A program made the translations under genes and the position numbers. A stretch of DNA of 34,173 bases from an uncultured Opitutia bacterium. Lineage in GTDB: Bacteria > Verrucomicrobiota > Verrucomicrobiia > Opitutales > Opitutaceae. Below, piece by piece: positions 6,880 to 16,800 of this stretch. Below the pieces are notes generated by a model that was given only the letters and a program-made list of their open reading frames with translations, was not told the DNA's origin and ran no database searches. Numbering within the stretch: position 1 is the first letter of the stretch; the number at the start of each line of letters is the position of its first letter. The stretch covers positions 1-34,173 of the forward strand of contig CAIPZZ010000212.1 of assembly GCA_903869665.1 (NCBI GenBank), given 5' to 3'.

Positions 6880-8152
6880 GGTAGGTGAGAGATTCTTTGA
6901 TGCGTGGATCGCGCACGGGGATGAGCTTCGCGCCGGAGCCGGCGAGACTGCGGAGATAAGCCCAGACGCAGACGCCGCCGACGCCAACGACCGAGGCAGC
7001 GACCCAGACGAGGTTGAGCGAGAGGAATGGCAACGGGTCGCCGTGCGCGTCCTTCAGTGACGGCAGAATGTTGTAGCAAAGGTCAATCAAGATGATGGCG
7101 GCGATCCAGATATTGATGCGTAGCAGGCCGGCGGCCGTGCTTTTGAGACGGAACGACAGCAGATAGAGGAACGGCACGAAAAAGTGGCCAAAAAGAATCA
7201 GCAGGCCGACCCATTTCCATTGGCTGGGCGTGCCGTCGGCGTGGATTTCGCGGAGGTTATACCAAAAAGTCTCCTCTGGGACGTTCGCGTTCCAGATCAG
7301 GAAATACTGCGAGAAGGTGACGTAGGCCCAGAAGATGACGAAGGCGTGGCCGAGCGTGCCGATGCAGTGCCAGTGGTTCTTGTTGAGGATTCCGCGATAG
7401 TCTCCGCGCGCCGTGAGCCAAACCATGATGAACACGCCGAAGGCCAGCGCGGCGCGGATACAGTTGGCGAAGAACCAGACACCATACATGGTGGAGAACC
7501 AGTGGTATTCGAGGCTCTTCATCCAGAAGATGGCGGCAAAGGTGAGCGCAAGGGCGTTCATCGGAATGCCGAACGCGGCGGTCTTGCGGTTCATGGTGGT
7601 CCACTTCAGGTCGCCGTCGGTGTCCTGGGTGAACGACGCCTTCCGCAGGCGGGCCGAGAGCCAGACCCAGACGGCGAAAAATACCAGCGTCGCTCCGATA
7701 AACATCGGCACGTTGAGGAACGCAGCCTTCTTTTGGTAAAGCACGTCCTCCGCCACGGTGCCGTGGTGCATGACGTGCGCCGGGTTCATCCACGGCCAGA
7801 TGGTGTCGCCGCCACTGATAAAAGGTGTGGCGAGGAGCGGCAGAAAGAGGACGAAGAGCCACTTGAACGCCGCGAGGCCGTGCTCGTATTGACGGCGGAT
7901 GACGGTGGACCAGCTCGCGTCAAAGATGTGATGGATGAGCACCAGCATCAGCATGCCGATGGCCACCGCCGTCCAATAGCTGAATCCGACGAGATAGGAG
8001 GTCGCCGCAGCATGCGCGCCGGAGACGATGACGCCAATGGCGGACACGGACAGGCCGGCGAGGCCGACGGCGAGCGCCTTGCCTGCCGGGTTAGCGGCGG
8101 CAGCGGACGCGCCGGTAAGCGGTGCGGAGACGGTGGTGGCAGGCGCGCTCAT
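6872..8152 (-). CDS. actF: Alternative complex III subunit ActF, NrfD-like quinol-site membrane protein
   Basis: 426 residues with about ten hydrophobic helices of the NrfD/PsrC type. It pairs with ActC in the membrane part of ACIII, which oxidises quinol and reduces cytochrome c in place of the bc1 complex. Family marks include GFSYWTAVAIGMLMLVLIHHIFDASW, RRQYEHGL, and YVTFSQYFLIWNANVPEETFWY, which are typical of ActF. Its start overlaps the stop of actE by four bases. Compared with ActC it is thought not to be the main quinol-oxidising subunit. The assignment rests on sequence pattern and on perfect gene order actA-B-C-D-E-F. Confidence 0.95.
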   Translation of the reverse strand: MSAPATTVSAPLTGASAAAANPAGKALAVGLAGLSVSAIGVIVSGAHAAATSYLVGFSYWTAVAIGMLMLVLIHHIFDASWSTVIRRQYEHGLAAFKWLFVLFLPLLATPFISGGDTIWPWMNPAHVMHHGTVAEDVLYQKKAAFLNVPMFIGATLVFFAVWVWLSARLRKASFTQDTDGDLKWTTMNRKTAAFGIPMNALALTFAAIFWMKSLEYHWFSTMYGVWFFANCIRAALAFGVFIMVWLTARGDYRGILNKNHWHCIGTLGHAFVIFWAYVTFSQYFLIWNANVPEETFWYNLREIHADGTPSQWKWVGLLILFGHFFVPFLYLLSFRLKSTAAGLLRINIWIAAIILIDLCYNILPSLKDAHGDPLPFLSLNLVWVAASVVGVGGVCVWAYLRSLAGSGAKLIPVRDPRIKESLTYHE

Positions 8153-8772
8153 AGGCCGAGCTCCTTTCGGTTAGCCGCCGGCACGTCGGCAGGCGAGCCG
8201 CGCTGCGCACGCTGGAGAGCGCGGACATATGCCACAACCGCCCAACGGTCCTCGGGCGACAGCTTGTCGGCATAGGGCAGCATGTTCTTGTTTTGCGTCG
8301 AACCGTTGGTGATGACGTTGAAAATTTCGCCGGCGGTGAGGCCGAGACGGCGCTCGTCGAGGTAGCTCGGCGTGGTGCTCATGCCGTATTGCTTGGTGAT
8401 CCCATTGCCGTCGCCAAGCGCGCCGTGACAGGGGGCACAGTAGATGCCATAGCGGTCTTGGCCGCGCGCGAGCAGTTTAGCGTCCACCGCCACGGGGATG
8501 GTCTTGAGCCACGAGTTGTCCGTTGCTTTGCCGCGAAAGAGGCCGTCTTCGGCGTCGAGCGGCAGGCTGGCGGCAACCACGTTAGGCGGCAGCGGGCGGT
8601 CGGCGCGGCCGTCGGTGAAAAACGCGCTTTCGGCCTGGGGCTTGAGATGCGCCTGGTGGTCCATGTCGGGGAACAGCTCCAGCGGTGGGTGCTTAAAGCG
8701 GTCACCGCGAAAGCCGAGCGCGGAAACCGCGAGCACGACGATGAGGAAGGTGGCGAAATAGACGTGGCGCAT
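8149..8772 (-). CDS. actE: Alternative complex III monohaem cytochrome c subunit ActE
   Basis: 207 residues. A hydrophobic N-terminus (YFATFLIVVLAVSALGF) exports or anchors it; there is no lipobox Cys at that end, unlike ActE of some other phyla. ELFPDMDHQAHLKPQ is a characteristic ActE segment. One haem motif CAPCH lies at about 112-116 and NMLPYADKLSPEDRW offers the axial Met and the usual final helix. It carries electrons from the Fe-S and haem centres of ActA/ActB to downstream acceptors, here possibly the cytochromes encoded further along the operon. Overlaps actF by four bases and follows actD by three. Confidence 0.94.
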   Translation of the reverse strand: MRHVYFATFLIVVLAVSALGFRGDRFKHPPLELFPDMDHQAHLKPQAESAFFTDGRADRPLPPNVVAASLPLDAEDGLFRGKATDNSWLKTIPVAVDAKLLARGQDRYGIYCAPCHGALGDGNGITKQYGMSTTPSYLDERRLGLTAGEIFNVITNGSTQNKNMLPYADKLSPEDRWAVVAYVRALQRAQRGSPADVPAANRKELGL

Positions 8773-8775
8773 GGC

Positions 8776-9309
8776 TCAGGCCTCCAGCTCCGTGATGTGT
8801 TTGCCGCCGATTTTTTCGAGCAGGGCGCGGGTCGCCTTGGTGTCGAACTTGGGGTCGCGCGCCTCGACGACGACAAAGAACTTGTCGTCCAACCCGCGCA
8901 CGATGTGGTCGTATTTTAGCACCGGGTGGTAGTGCATCGGCAGGAAGTTCGTGGCAAAGATGCCGAAGATGGTGGCGAACGCGGTGAAGAGAATCGTCAG
9001 CTCGTAGGAGATGGGGAACGCGAACATCGGACTGAATAACGGCTTGCCACCGACAGTGAGCTGGTAGTCCACCGCACCCGTCCACCAGATCATCGTCATG
9101 CCGGCGCAAAAACCCGTGATGCCGCCCGCGAGCGAGAAGCGCGGAACGATGGAGCGCCGAACGCCCATCGCGCCGTCAAGTCCGTGCACCGGGCAGGGCG
9201 TGATGCAGTCCCAATGCCGGTAGCCGGCGTCGCGCACCTGCTCCGCCGCATGGTAGATCTCCGCGGCGGTGTCAAAGGTGGCGATGAGGCCGTGTGGTTG
9301 GGCGGACAT
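8776..9309 (-). CDS. actD: Alternative complex III subunit ActD (DUF3341)
   Basis: 177 residues with two membrane helices (about residues 55-80 and 95-125). The family is recognised from the N-terminal ferredoxin-like part GLIATFDTAAEIYHAAEQVRDAGYRHWDC, the TPCPVHGLDGAMG loop, and the C-terminal cytosolic part KFFVVVEARDPKFDTKATRALL. ActD is a small structural subunit without known cofactors that packs against ActC and ActF. It starts 29 bases after actC and stops three bases before actE. The family call is secure; a specific catalytic role is not known. Confidence 0.93.
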   Translation of the reverse strand: MSAQPHGLIATFDTAAEIYHAAEQVRDAGYRHWDCITPCPVHGLDGAMGVRRSIVPRFSLAGGITGFCAGMTMIWWTGAVDYQLTVGGKPLFSPMFAFPISYELTILFTAFATIFGIFATNFLPMHYHPVLKYDHIVRGLDDKFFVVVEARDPKFDTKATRALLEKIGGKHITELEA

Positions 9310-9338
9310 GAGAAAAGGTCTAAAAGTCGAAGGAAAGA

Positions 9339-10766
9339 TCAGTGGTGGTGCGGGTCGGCCTGGGGCGTGACAGCCTTGATTTCGGCCATCGGCATCACCG
9401 GCAGGAAGCGGATAAACAGCAGGAACAGCACGCTGAACACGCCGAACGTCCCGAAGAAGGTGAAAATCTCCACGATGCTGGGCGAGTAGTAGCCCCAGCT
9501 CGACGGCAGGAAGTCGCGCGCGAGCGAGGTCACGATGATAACGAAGCGCTCAAACCACATGCCGACGTTGACGAAGATGGAGAGCACCCAGACCAGCGTG
9601 GTGTTGTTACGCACGCTCTTGAACCAAAAGAACTGCGGCGTGACCACGTTGCAGGTGATCATGATCCAGTAAGCCCACCAGTAGTGGCCGAACGCGCGGT
9701 TGATGAAGGCGAAGCCCTCGTTCGGGTTCGCACCATACCACGCGATGAAGAACTCCATCGCATAGGCGTAGCCCACCATCGTGCCGGTCGCGAGGGTGAT
9801 CTTGCACATGCAGTCAATGTGATACTGCGTGATCAGATCCTCCAATTTGTAGACGGCGCGGAGCGGCAGCATGAGCGTGAGCACCATGCCGAAGCCCGAG
9901 AAGATGGCGCCCGCGACGAAATACGGCGGGAAGATCGTCGTGTGCCACCCCGGGATGAGCGACACGGCGAAGTCGAACGACACGATCGTATGCACCGAAA
10001 GCACCAGCGGGGTCGAGATACCGGCCAAAATCATGTAGCCCATCTCGTAGTTGCTCCAGTGGCGGTTGGAGCCGCGCCAGCCCATCGCAAAGAGGCCGTA
10101 GAAAAATGCGCGCGTCTTCTTACCCGCCGCATAAAAACGGTCGCGCAGGATGGCGAGGTCGGGAATGAGGCCGACATACCAGAAGAGCACCGACACCGTG
10201 CCGTAGGTGGAGACGGCGAACACGTCCCACTCCAATGGGGAGCGGAAGTTCTGCCAGATCACGTTCTGGTTAGGAAAGGGGAACAGCCAGCCGGGCATGA
10301 TTGCATACCAGATGCGGCCGACGTGGAACACCGGGAAGATGGCGGCGCACACGACGGCGAAGATGGTCATGGCCTCGGCGGCGCGGTTGATCGAGGTGCG
10401 CCACTTCTGCCGGAGCAGGCACAGGATGGCCGAGATGAGCGTGCCCGCGTGGCCGATACCGATCCAAAACACGAAGTTCACGATGTCCCACGCCCAATTA
10501 ATCGGGTTGTGGTGGCCCCACACGCCGACGCCCGTGCCGACCAAGTAGATCAAACCGGCGACGGTGAAAGAGGCGACGAAGCAAGCGACGCCGAAGCAAA
10601 TCCACCACCAGCGGGGTGTCTTCTCCTCAATGATGCCACAGATCTTGTCGGTGATCCAAGAGAAGCTGCGGTTGTTACCCACCAGCGCCGCACGCGGCAG
10701 CACAGCGGGATTCACCTCGCTAAGAATCGCGGGCACGGCGGCGTCATGTTCGGCGGCGGAGCTCAT
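9339..10766 (-). CDS. actC: Alternative complex III subunit ActC, NrfD-like quinol oxidation subunit
   Basis: 475 residues, about ten membrane helices. Diagnostic stretches are WVW-type loops around [57 protein letters not shown] and [17 protein letters not shown], all typical of ActC and related NrfD proteins. In solved ACIII structures the quinol site is in ActC, next to the Fe-S chain of ActB, so this is the likely site of quinol oxidation. The protein ends in a His-rich tail. It overlaps actB by four bases. Confidence 0.96.
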   Translation of the reverse strand: MSSAAEHDAAVPAILSEVNPAVLPRAALVGNNRSFSWITDKICGIIEEKTPRWWWICFGVACFVASFTVAGLIYLVGTGVGVWGHHNPINWAWDIVNFVFWIGIGHAGTLISAILCLLRQKWRTSINRAAEAMTIFAVVCAAIFPVFHVGRIWYAIMPGWLFPFPNQNVIWQNFRSPLEWDVFAVSTYGTVSVLFWYVGLIPDLAILRDRFYAAGKKTRAFFYGLFAMGWRGSNRHWSNYEMGYMILAGISTPLVLSVHTIVSFDFAVSLIPGWHTTIFPPYFVAGAIFSGFGMVLTLMLPLRAVYKLEDLITQYHIDCMCKITLATGTMVGYAYAMEFFIAWYGANPNEGFAFINRAFGHYWWAYWIMITCNVVTPQFFWFKSVRNNTTLVWVLSIFVNVGMWFERFVIIVTSLARDFLPSSWGYYSPSIVEIFTFFGTFGVFSVLFLLFIRFLPVMPMAEIKAVTPQADPHHH

Positions 10767-13700
10767 TTCTTGCCCTCCGTTTTCTCTGCCGCAGGGTGCG
10801 CCTCATGCGCCGCACTGTGGCCGCCACCGGGGTGGTTCTTGGCGTTGAACTCCTGCCGGCTGAACGGCAGCCGCTTCTCCTGATTGAGGCCGTCGAACTC
10901 AGGCATGGCGTAATTCGGGTTGCGCAGCTTGCCGAGATAGGTCGTGCGCGGACGGATGTTGAGGTAGCCGAGCAGCGCGTAGTCCTGCGAGCGGGCCTTG
11001 GCCTGGGAGACGGCGCTCTTGGGATCCTTGATATCGCCGAACACAATGGCTTCAACCGGGCAGACCTGCTGACAGGCGGTCTTGACCGCGCCGTCCCTGA
11101 TCTTGATGTCGGCGGTCTGGCCGGCCTCGCGCTTCTGGGCAATTTTGGCGGCCTGCACGCGCTGCACGCAGTAGGTGCATTTCTCCATCACGCCGCGCAT
11201 GCGAACGCTGACCTCAGGATTTTTGGCGAGCTTGGCCAGTTCAGTCATGTCACTCTGGTGGCCAAGGGGGCCCATGTAGAGGGCGTCCGTCGCGCGCTTG
11301 TTGAAGTCAAAATAATTGAACCGGCGGACCTTGTAAGGGCAGTTGTTCGCGCAGTAGCGGGTGCCGATACAGCGATTGTAGGCCATCGTGTTGATGCCCT
11401 CGGGGTCGTGAACCGTGGCATTAACCGGGCACACCGTCTCGCAAGGCGCGAGTTCGCAATGCTGACAGGCGATGGGTTGCACGATGGCCTGCGGATCCTC
11501 CGGGATATCTCTGTTCCCGCTGCGCTCATCGCTGAGGAGGTCGGCCATCGCCCGTCCGTCGGCCTTGCCGTCGGCATAGTAACGGTCGAGGCGAATCCAG
11601 TGCATGATGCGGCCGCGCTGCACCTGATCCTTGCCGACAATGGGGATATTGTTCTCGGCCTGGCAGGCGACGACGCAGGCGTTGCACCCGATGCAGGTGT
11701 TGAGGTCAATGCTCATGCCCCACTGGTGGAGGCCTTCAAAGGCGGGTGTCTCGTAGAGCGAGTTGCCGCGCTGCTCGGCGCCGACGGCGGCACGTTCGGC
11801 GGTGATGGCGGCGCGCTCCTCCTCGGAACCCTTGGCGTAGTCCTCAGCGCTTTTCTCACCAAAGATTGGCGGGGAGTGCGCCTCAAGGCTCTCCTCAGCG
11901 ACAAAAGCGGGGGTTTTCTGAAACTCGTCGAGGTTGGCCTCGCGCACGAGATCGCGGCCTTCCATGGACCAGTGCTCCTGCGTGGTGCCGAGGTCGTAGC
12001 GTTCGCCCGTAAGTGCAAGCTTCGCGCCGGCGGCGAAGTGCGGCGCGTTGACGTCACGCACACCATAGAAATTGACGCCGGTATTTTTGCCCACGCGTCC
12101 GGAAACCGTCCGGCCGTAGCCGAGCGGGAGAATGACCGTCCAGTCGGCCAAGCCGGGCTGGATGTGGAGAGGTCCTTTCACCTTTGCGCCTCCGGGCAGC
12201 GTGAGCTCGCCGACAAAGGCATGCTCCCGTCCGCGGTTCATGTCGGCCAGTTCCTTGCGCGAAACCTGAAGGGCCGCGCCAGCCGGATCAATCTTGAGCT
12301 GCTTGGCGAGCTTCGGGCTAATGAGGATCGCGTTGTCCCAGGCGAATTTTGTGATCGGGTCGGGGCACTCCTGCAGCCAGCCGTTATTGGCGTAGCGGCC
12401 ATCGTCCACCTTGAGATCGGCGACGAAACGGACCTCAAGGCTGTCCTTGGAAAGTGCGGCGGGAGTCTTGCGTTCGCCCAGCGTAGCAACCGTAACGGCG
12501 GCTGCGCCGGTCTTCCAAGCCGAGCCAGCGAGCACGCCGTCGTGAAGAAATTTACGGAAGCCCTTATCTTTGTCGCCGCCGAGCAGCGGCTCGATGGTGG
12601 CGCGAACAATTTTGTAGGGATCGCTGTCGGCCTCGCCGGCCAGGCGAGCGACGACCTCGATCTCGGTGTAGCCGTTGAACAACGGCAGAATCATCGGCTG
12701 CACCGGCACGATCGTGCCGTCGGCCGTGCGCGCGTCGCCCCATGACTCAAGGTAGTGCGCGGCGGCGATGTGCGTCTTCGCCAGCGCGGAGGTCTCGTCT
12801 ACGTGGTATCCAACGCGGATAATTTGTGCCGCCTTCTTGAGGATTTTCGTGTTGAAGTCGGGAAAGCTGTAGGCCGGGTTGCCACCGAGGATAATGAGCG
12901 TCTTGGTCTGGCCGGCCTCGGTTTTCTTGATGAGAGCACCGAAGCCTGTGTTCGGGGAAGGCGTCTCTTCCGCCGCCAAGTATTCGACCGTGGTGCCGAC
13001 CGCGCCAAGCGCCACATTCATCGCCTGCGCAAGGTCGTGAACCTCGACCGGCTGGTGCGAGCCGGCGATGACAACGCTCTTGCCCTTGTTCTCCAGCAGA
13101 TCCTTGGCGCACTCCTCGACCCACTTGGCGTTGACCTCAAGACCCTGCGCGTGAGCGGCGTAGGCGGCGTTGCCCGTGATCTTTTGCGCCAGCGCGGCGG
13201 CAAAAGCGAGCACATGGCTGCTGGCGACACGCAGGCGGTGGTCGGCCATCGAGCCGGTGATGGTGAACGCGCTCTCGACGACGTAGAGGCGGTTCATCGG
13301 ATCGGTGGCCTTCGTCACCTTTCGGGCTTTGGCGAAGTCGCGTGCTTGGGCGAGCGCGTGCGGGCCAGTTTGGAGAAAATCGGCGTCGAGACTGACGACG
13401 CGGGCCGCCTTGTCGAAGTGGTAGAGCGCGCGACCATCCGGGTTACCGCCGATGGCGTCGTATTCACCCCACGTCGCCTTCGGGAATTTTTTCAGCAGCG
13501 CCGCGACCATGCGCGCGCGCGAGGGGGAGGTGGACGACTCGGCGAGGATCGCCAGCCCGTCACCCTGATCGGCGGCGTGGTCGGCGGAAATCTTAGCGAG
13601 CAGCTTGTTGACCGCCTCGTTGTCCGCCGGCTTGCCTTCAATCGTGTGGCTGGTCGCCCGGTCGGGATCGTAGAGGTCCAGCAGCGAGGCCTGCGCTTGC

Positions 13701-14146
13701 AAGGTGGTCGCGCCGCCGTAGGGCGCGTAGGAGGGGTTACCCTCCAGCTTGGTCGGGCGGCCCTGATGCGTCTCGGCCAGCAGCGGAATCGCGCCGCCTC
13801 GGATCGGCATCGCGGTCGCAAAATATAGCGGCAGACCGGGCACCACCTCGGCCACGGACTTGCCGTAAGGAAGGATGTTTTTTTCCGGCCGGCGGCATCC
13901 GGTCGCCAGGCCCATGCCGCCGAGTGCGAACGACGCGGCCATGAGCTTGAAAAAATTCCGGCGGTCCACGCCCTGCAACGACGCCGCGCCCTCGGGGAAC
14001 TCGCGCGCCAGCCGCTCGCGGAAGCCCGGCGTGTCGGCCAGCTCGTCGAGGCTGCGCCAGTAACGCGGACCGGAGAGCTCGCGCGCGGCGGGGGCACCGT
14101 TCGACGGGCCTGCAGCCTTCGGGGAGTGGTCAAATTTACGTTTCAT
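10763..14146 (-). CDS. actB: Alternative complex III Fe-S/molybdopterin-like subunit ActB
   Basis: 1127 residues, the expected size for the fused ActB (B1+B2). The N-terminus carries a Tat-type signal placed after about 60 residues ([12 protein letters not shown], Arg pair 62-63) and a lipobox-like LATGC (Cys84), so it is exported folded and probably lipid-anchored. Residues 85 to about 800 resemble a molybdopterin oxidoreductase fold; in ACIII this part carries no molybdenum cofactor. The C-terminal part (about 810-1030) has four ferredoxin-type sites: [35 protein letters not shown] (three Cys, fitting a 3Fe-4S cluster) and CTYC with CQQVC. This matches the three 4Fe-4S plus one 3Fe-4S of known ActB. 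It takes electrons from quinol at ActC and hands them to the haems of ActA and ActE. One base separates it from actA. Confidence 0.97.
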   Translation of the reverse strand: MKRKFDHSPKAAGPSNGAPAARELSGPRYWRSLDELADTPGFRERLAREFPEGAASLQGVDRRNFFKLMAASFALGGMGLATGCRRPEKNILPYGKSVAEVVPGLPLYFATAMPIRGGAIPLLAETHQGRPTKLEGNPSYAPYGGATTLQAQASLLDLYDPDRATSHTIEGKPADNEAVNKLLAKISADHAADQGDGLAILAESSTSPSRARMVAALLKKFPKATWGEYDAIGGNPDGRALYHFDKAARVVSLDADFLQTGPHALAQARDFAKARKVTKATDPMNRLYVVESAFTITGSMADHRLRVASSHVLAFAAALAQKITGNAAYAAHAQGLEVNAKWVEECAKDLLENKGKSVVIAGSHQPVEVHDLAQAMNVALGAVGTTVEYLAAEETPSPNTGFGALIKKTEAGQTKTLIILGGNPAYSFPDFNTKILKKAAQIIRVGYHVDETSALAKTHIAAAHYLESWGDARTADGTIVPVQPMILPLFNGYTEIEVVARLAGEADSDPYKIVRATIEPLLGGDKDKGFRKFLHDGVLAGSAWKTGAAAVTVATLGERKTPAALSKDSLEVRFVADLKVDDGRYANNGWLQECPDPITKFAWDNAILISPKLAKQLKIDPAGAALQVSRKELADMNRGREHAFVGELTLPGGAKVKGPLHIQPGLADWTVILPLGYGRTVSGRVGKNTGVNFYGVRDVNAPHFAAGAKLALTGERYDLGTTQEHWSMEGRDLVREANLDEFQKTPAFVAEESLEAHSPPIFGEKSAEDYAKGSEEERAAITAERAAVGAEQRGNSLYETPAFEGLHQWGMSIDLNTCIGCNACVVACQAENNIPIVGKDQVQRGRIMHWIRLDRYYADGKADGRAMADLLSDERSGNRDIPEDPQAIVQPIACQHCELAPCETVCPVNATVHDPEGINTMAYNRCIGTRYCANNCPYKVRRFNYFDFNKRATDALYMGPLGHQSDMTELAKLAKNPEVSVRMRGVMEKCTYCVQRVQAAKIAQKREAGQTADIKIRDGAVKTACQQVCPVEAIVFGDIKDPKSAVSQAKARSQDYALLGYLNIRPRTTYLGKLRNPNYAMPEFDGLNQEKRLPFSRQEFNAKNHPGGGHSAAHEAHPAAEKTEGKK

Positions 14147-14147
14147 C

Positions 14148-14816
14148 TCAGCGGTGGCAGCCGGAGCAGCTCGTCGGCGGCGCGATTTTGTTGGCTTGGA
14201 TAAGTTTCACACCCTGGTCGGCCTGGCCCTTTTCACCGCCGGGGTGAATCCAGTCGAGCCGCGTGACCGTCTGCGCCGGGTCGCGCAGGTCGCGAAGGTG
14301 CTCCTCAGGCGCACGGTGGCACTCCAGACAGAAACCCATCGTGAGTGACTTGTCCTGCGCCACGATCTCCATCTGGTCAATGCGGCCATGACAATCCACA
14401 CAGGAGATGCCACGCGTGACGTGGACGGAGTGGTTGAAGTAGACGTAGTCCGGCGTCATGTGGATCTGCACCCACGGCACAGCCGCACCGGTCTCGTAGC
14501 TCTGACGGACGACGGCGAGCAGCGGGCTGTCGGCCTTCACCTGCGAGTGGCAGTTCATGCAGGTCTGGGCGGTGGGCAGGTTGGCGAAGCCGGACTTCTC
14601 GACGTTCGAATGGCAATAGCGGCAGTCAATGCCTAGCTGGCCCGCGTGGAGCTTGTGGCTGTAGGGCACGGGCTGCACCGGCGCGTAGCCGACGTTGGCC
14701 CACTTGTTGGTCGCGTAGTAGTTGATGCCCGCCATCGCGATGCCACCGAGCACGAACAGATAGAGCAGAATCTGCAGCGGCAGGCGGTTGGCAGATTTGG
14801 GGAAAAGTTTCGACAT
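14148..14816 (-). CDS. actA: Alternative complex III pentahaem cytochrome c subunit ActA
   Basis: 222 residues with one N-terminal membrane anchor (LQILLYLFVLGGIAMAGINYY). Five haem motifs are visible: CRYCH (65-69), CMNCH (86-90), CVDCH (139-143), CLECH (163-167) and CSGCH (217-221, at the very C-terminus). Spare histidines such as YSHKLH and NHSVH are the usual bis-His partners. ActA carries electrons from the Fe-S clusters of ActB towards ActE. It is the first ACIII subunit of the operon, one base before actB, with the small exported protein gene just upstream. Confidence 0.96.
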   Translation of the reverse strand: MSKLFPKSANRLPLQILLYLFVLGGIAMAGINYYATNKWANVGYAPVQPVPYSHKLHAGQLGIDCRYCHSNVEKSGFANLPTAQTCMNCHSQVKADSPLLAVVRQSYETGAAVPWVQIHMTPDYVYFNHSVHVTRGISCVDCHGRIDQMEIVAQDKSLTMGFCLECHRAPEEHLRDLRDPAQTVTRLDWIHPGGEKGQADQGVKLIQANKIAPPTSCSGCHR

Positions 14817-14858
14817 GGGCCGGTGGTCTCCGGAAAACGCGCGGGCGGGGCGGCGGGG

Positions 14859-15032
14859 TCAACCCTGGCGGGCGACGGCGCGGGCCTCCGGCCGGATGGC
14901 GAAGGTCGGGTGCGGCGCAGCCGGCGCAACGGGTGCGGGCTGGGCTGGCAGTTTGCGGGCGAGACCGACGGCGGCAAGGCACCCCGCCAAGGTGGCGAGG
15001 AAAGTTTTGCGCGTGGTGGGCGAGTGGCTCAC
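14859..15032 (-). CDS. Tiny exported protein encoded just before actA
   Basis: 57 residues if started at the GTG giving VSHSPTTRKTFLATLAGC; the ORF track extends it upstream to another GTG at 15125 with an unlikely leader. The N-terminus has a basic, then hydrophobic stretch like a short signal or membrane anchor (TRKTFLATLAGCLAAVGLA), followed by a Pro/Ala spacer and the end FAIRPEARAVARQG. I believe similar small proteins with a closing RPxARAVAR motif precede ACIII genes in related bacteria, but this is from memory. Same strand as actA, 42 bases upstream of it, with no terminator between. No good Shine-Dalgarno site is seen. Its role is unknown. Confidence 0.55.
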   Translation of the reverse strand: MSHSPTTRKTFLATLAGCLAAVGLARKLPAQPAPVAPAAPHPTFAIRPEARAVARQG

Positions 15033-15162
15033 AGGTGGTCGGTGGAAGGTCGGCTGAAAACGTGGATGCGGACGAGGGAAGTCGGCGGCGTCCGGCTTGT
15101 CCAACAAAAATTCTTCTCCGCGCACGGGGCATTAGCCGCGCACGCGCCGCCGGCCGTAGATG

Positions 15163-15723
15163 CTAATTCCGTGCCACACGCGGGCGGCGGGAGCCGACCG
15201 GAGAAACTCGTCGCGCGGGCCGGGTGGCAGTAAACGTCTCGCGGGCGACGGCCAGGGCGTTGAGCGCCGCTGGGAATCCGGCGTAGAGCGCGACCAGTCG
15301 CAGCGCCTCGACGATGTCCGGGCGCGTGCAGCCGGCCCGCAACGCCGATCCGATATGAACCTTCAGCTGCGGCCGCGCGTGCCCGACCGCCGCCAGCGCG
15401 GCGACCACGACGAGCGCCCGCGTGCGCCCATCGAGTCGGCCCTCGGCGATCACGTCCCCATAGGCGAAATCCACGATGTCGCGCGCCAGCGCGGGCGACG
15501 TGGCCATGAGGCCGTTAAGCACCCGCGCTCCCTCCGCGCCGTAGATCTCCGCGCCGAGGCGAAGGCCGCGTGCGCGGCGCGTTTCCGCCCGGACCTTTGC
15601 CGTGGCGGGCGAGCTTCCCCCACCCTGCTTCAGTTTGCCCTTGGTCGCGCGCGCTGTCGCGTCTGCCCGCGCGAGGTTGCGCGCCAGCTTGGCAAACTCC
15701 TGTTTGCTCGCCTTGTCGTTCAT
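15163..15723 (-). CDS. Carboxymuconolactone decarboxylase (CMD/AhpD)-family protein
   Basis: 186 residues from the ATG giving MNDKASKQEF; the longer track ORF runs into surE on the other strand and is ruled out. The N-terminal 65 residues are basic and probably helical. The rest is the CMD fold: LNGLMATSPALARDIVDFAYGDVI, RTRALVVVAALAAVGHARPQLKVHIGSALRAGCTR, IVEALRLVALYAGFPAALNALAVA. The AhpD CxxC peroxidase pair is absent, so it is more like gamma-carboxymuconolactone decarboxylase relatives, although no other beta-ketoadipate gene is nearby. The basic tail RRVSPVGSRRPRVARN is unusual. It is divergent from surE (82 bases between starts). Precise reaction is unknown. Confidence 0.82.
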   Translation of the reverse strand: MNDKASKQEFAKLARNLARADATARATKGKLKQGGGSSPATAKVRAETRRARGLRLGAEIYGAEGARVLNGLMATSPALARDIVDFAYGDVIAEGRLDGRTRALVVVAALAAVGHARPQLKVHIGSALRAGCTRPDIVEALRLVALYAGFPAALNALAVARETFTATRPARRVSPVGSRRPRVARN

Positions 15724-15805
15724 GCCCACACGCTGCCAGGACGGCGGACGGCGCGCAACAAATCCCTTTCCCCCGGCCCGGCTTTCGTGCTTCTCGTGGG
15801 CTGCC

Positions 15806-16588
15806 ATGCGCCTCCTGCTCACCAACGATGACGGCCTCGACTCCGTGTTTCTCCACGCGCTCGCCCGCGCTCTCGCCACCGCCGGCCACGAGCTCGCCGT
15901 CGTCGCGCCCGCCAGCGAGCAGAGCTGGATCGGCGCGGCCAAGTCCCGCCACCGGCCCGTCGCGTCCGCCGTCGCCGACGCTGGTCTGGGCTGCCCGACA
16001 TGGCGGGTGGACGGCACGCCGAGCGACTGCGTGAACATCGCGCTCGCGCACCTGCTGCCGCGCGACTTCCGGCCCGAGGCGGTCGTCAGCGGTATCAACA
16101 TCGGACGCAACGCCTCGCTCTGCTTCATCCCGGCGAGCGGCACCATCGGCGGCGCCTGGGAAGGAGCGCTGCACGGGCTGCCGGCGGTCGCGTTCTCACA
16201 GGATCTCACGGCCGAGGCCTACGCGGCCATCAAGACCCCCGCGAGCGAGCCGGCCGCGCCGGTGCTGGCCTCGCTGCGCGAGGCGGCGGCACACGCCGCG
16301 CGGCTCGTGCCGGGGCTGGTCGGTGCCACCGCACCGCGCTCCTTCGTGGTGCATAGCGTCAACTTTCCCTTCCCCTGCCGCGCCGACGCCGCCGTGCGCC
16401 GCACGGTGCCGGCGCGCATCGTCATGGGCGGCTTGTTCAGCCCGGCGGCCGACGACGGCACGCACCGGTTCGTCTTCCAACAAGGCGAAGATGTCTCGCC
16501 CCCCGCACCGCTGACCGACCGCGCCGCGCTGGCCGACGGCGACATCAGCCACACCGTGCTGGACTACACGCGGCTGGGAATGGCGTGA
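15806..16588 (+). CDS. surE: 5'/3'-nucleotidase SurE
   Basis: 260 residues starting MRLLLTNDDGLDS, the standard SurE opening; the two Asp residues and the Ser/Asn further on (VVSGINIGRN) bind the metal. The rest of the core is intact: VVAPASEQSWIGAA, WRVDGTPSDCVNIAL, SGTIGGAWEGALHGLPAVAFSQ. SurE removes phosphate from nucleoside monophosphates and acts in the cytosol, often in stationary phase. The longer ORF start at 15602 overlaps the opposite gene and is rejected. The C-terminal part is shorter and more diverged than the core but ends in a normal way. Downstream lies a repeat-rich gap before the cassette-like gene. Confidence 0.93.
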   Translation: MRLLLTNDDGLDSVFLHALARALATAGHELAVVAPASEQSWIGAAKSRHRPVASAVADAGLGCPTWRVDGTPSDCVNIALAHLLPRDFRPEAVVSGINIGRNASLCFIPASGTIGGAWEGALHGLPAVAFSQDLTAEAYAAIKTPASEPAAPVLASLREAAAHAARLVPGLVGATAPRSFVVHSVNFPFPCRADAAVRRTVPARIVMGGLFSPAADDGTHRFVFQQGEDVSPPAPLTDRAALADGDISHTVLDYTRLGMA

Positions 16589-16643
16589 TGGTGCCGATGC
16601 AAAAACGCCCCAAGAAGGCGAGCTGCGGAAATCGCGACACCTG

Positions 16644-16689
16644 AGTGCAGCTTTTGCCGGAAACCGGCTCAACCGCAAAAAGCTGCACT
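16644..16689. repeat. Inverted repeat with nested hairpin
   Basis: The arms AGTGCAGCTTTTGC (16644-16657) and GCAAAAAGCTGCACT (16675-16689) pair with one bulged base; inside lies the small stem CCGG/CCGG around AAA. It lies about 55 bases after surE. Part of its arm sequence (GCTGCACT/AGTGCAGC) recurs at 16800-16816, just before the cassette-like gene. No T-run follows, so a terminator is possible only in a loose sense. Confidence 0.65.
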
Positions 16690-16800
16690 GGGCCAAAATT
16701 CGCCGTTGCGGATTCCGTAAGCCCCGGCTTCATCTGGTCTTGCCTATGAGCGCTCCCGCTCACTTCCCCTACTCAACCCTCGGCCGCCACGCCGTTCGTG

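Noticed and set aside
9342-12745. Long plus-strand ORFs of 513 and 649 residues opposite actC and actB
   Set aside because: They are GC-skew shadows of the ACIII genes on the other strand; their translations have no recognisable motifs.
15163-16209. N-terminal extension of the CMD-family ORF to 348 residues
   Set aside because: The extension lies antisense to the well-supported start of surE and is low-complexity; the ATG at 15723 gives the family-like protein.
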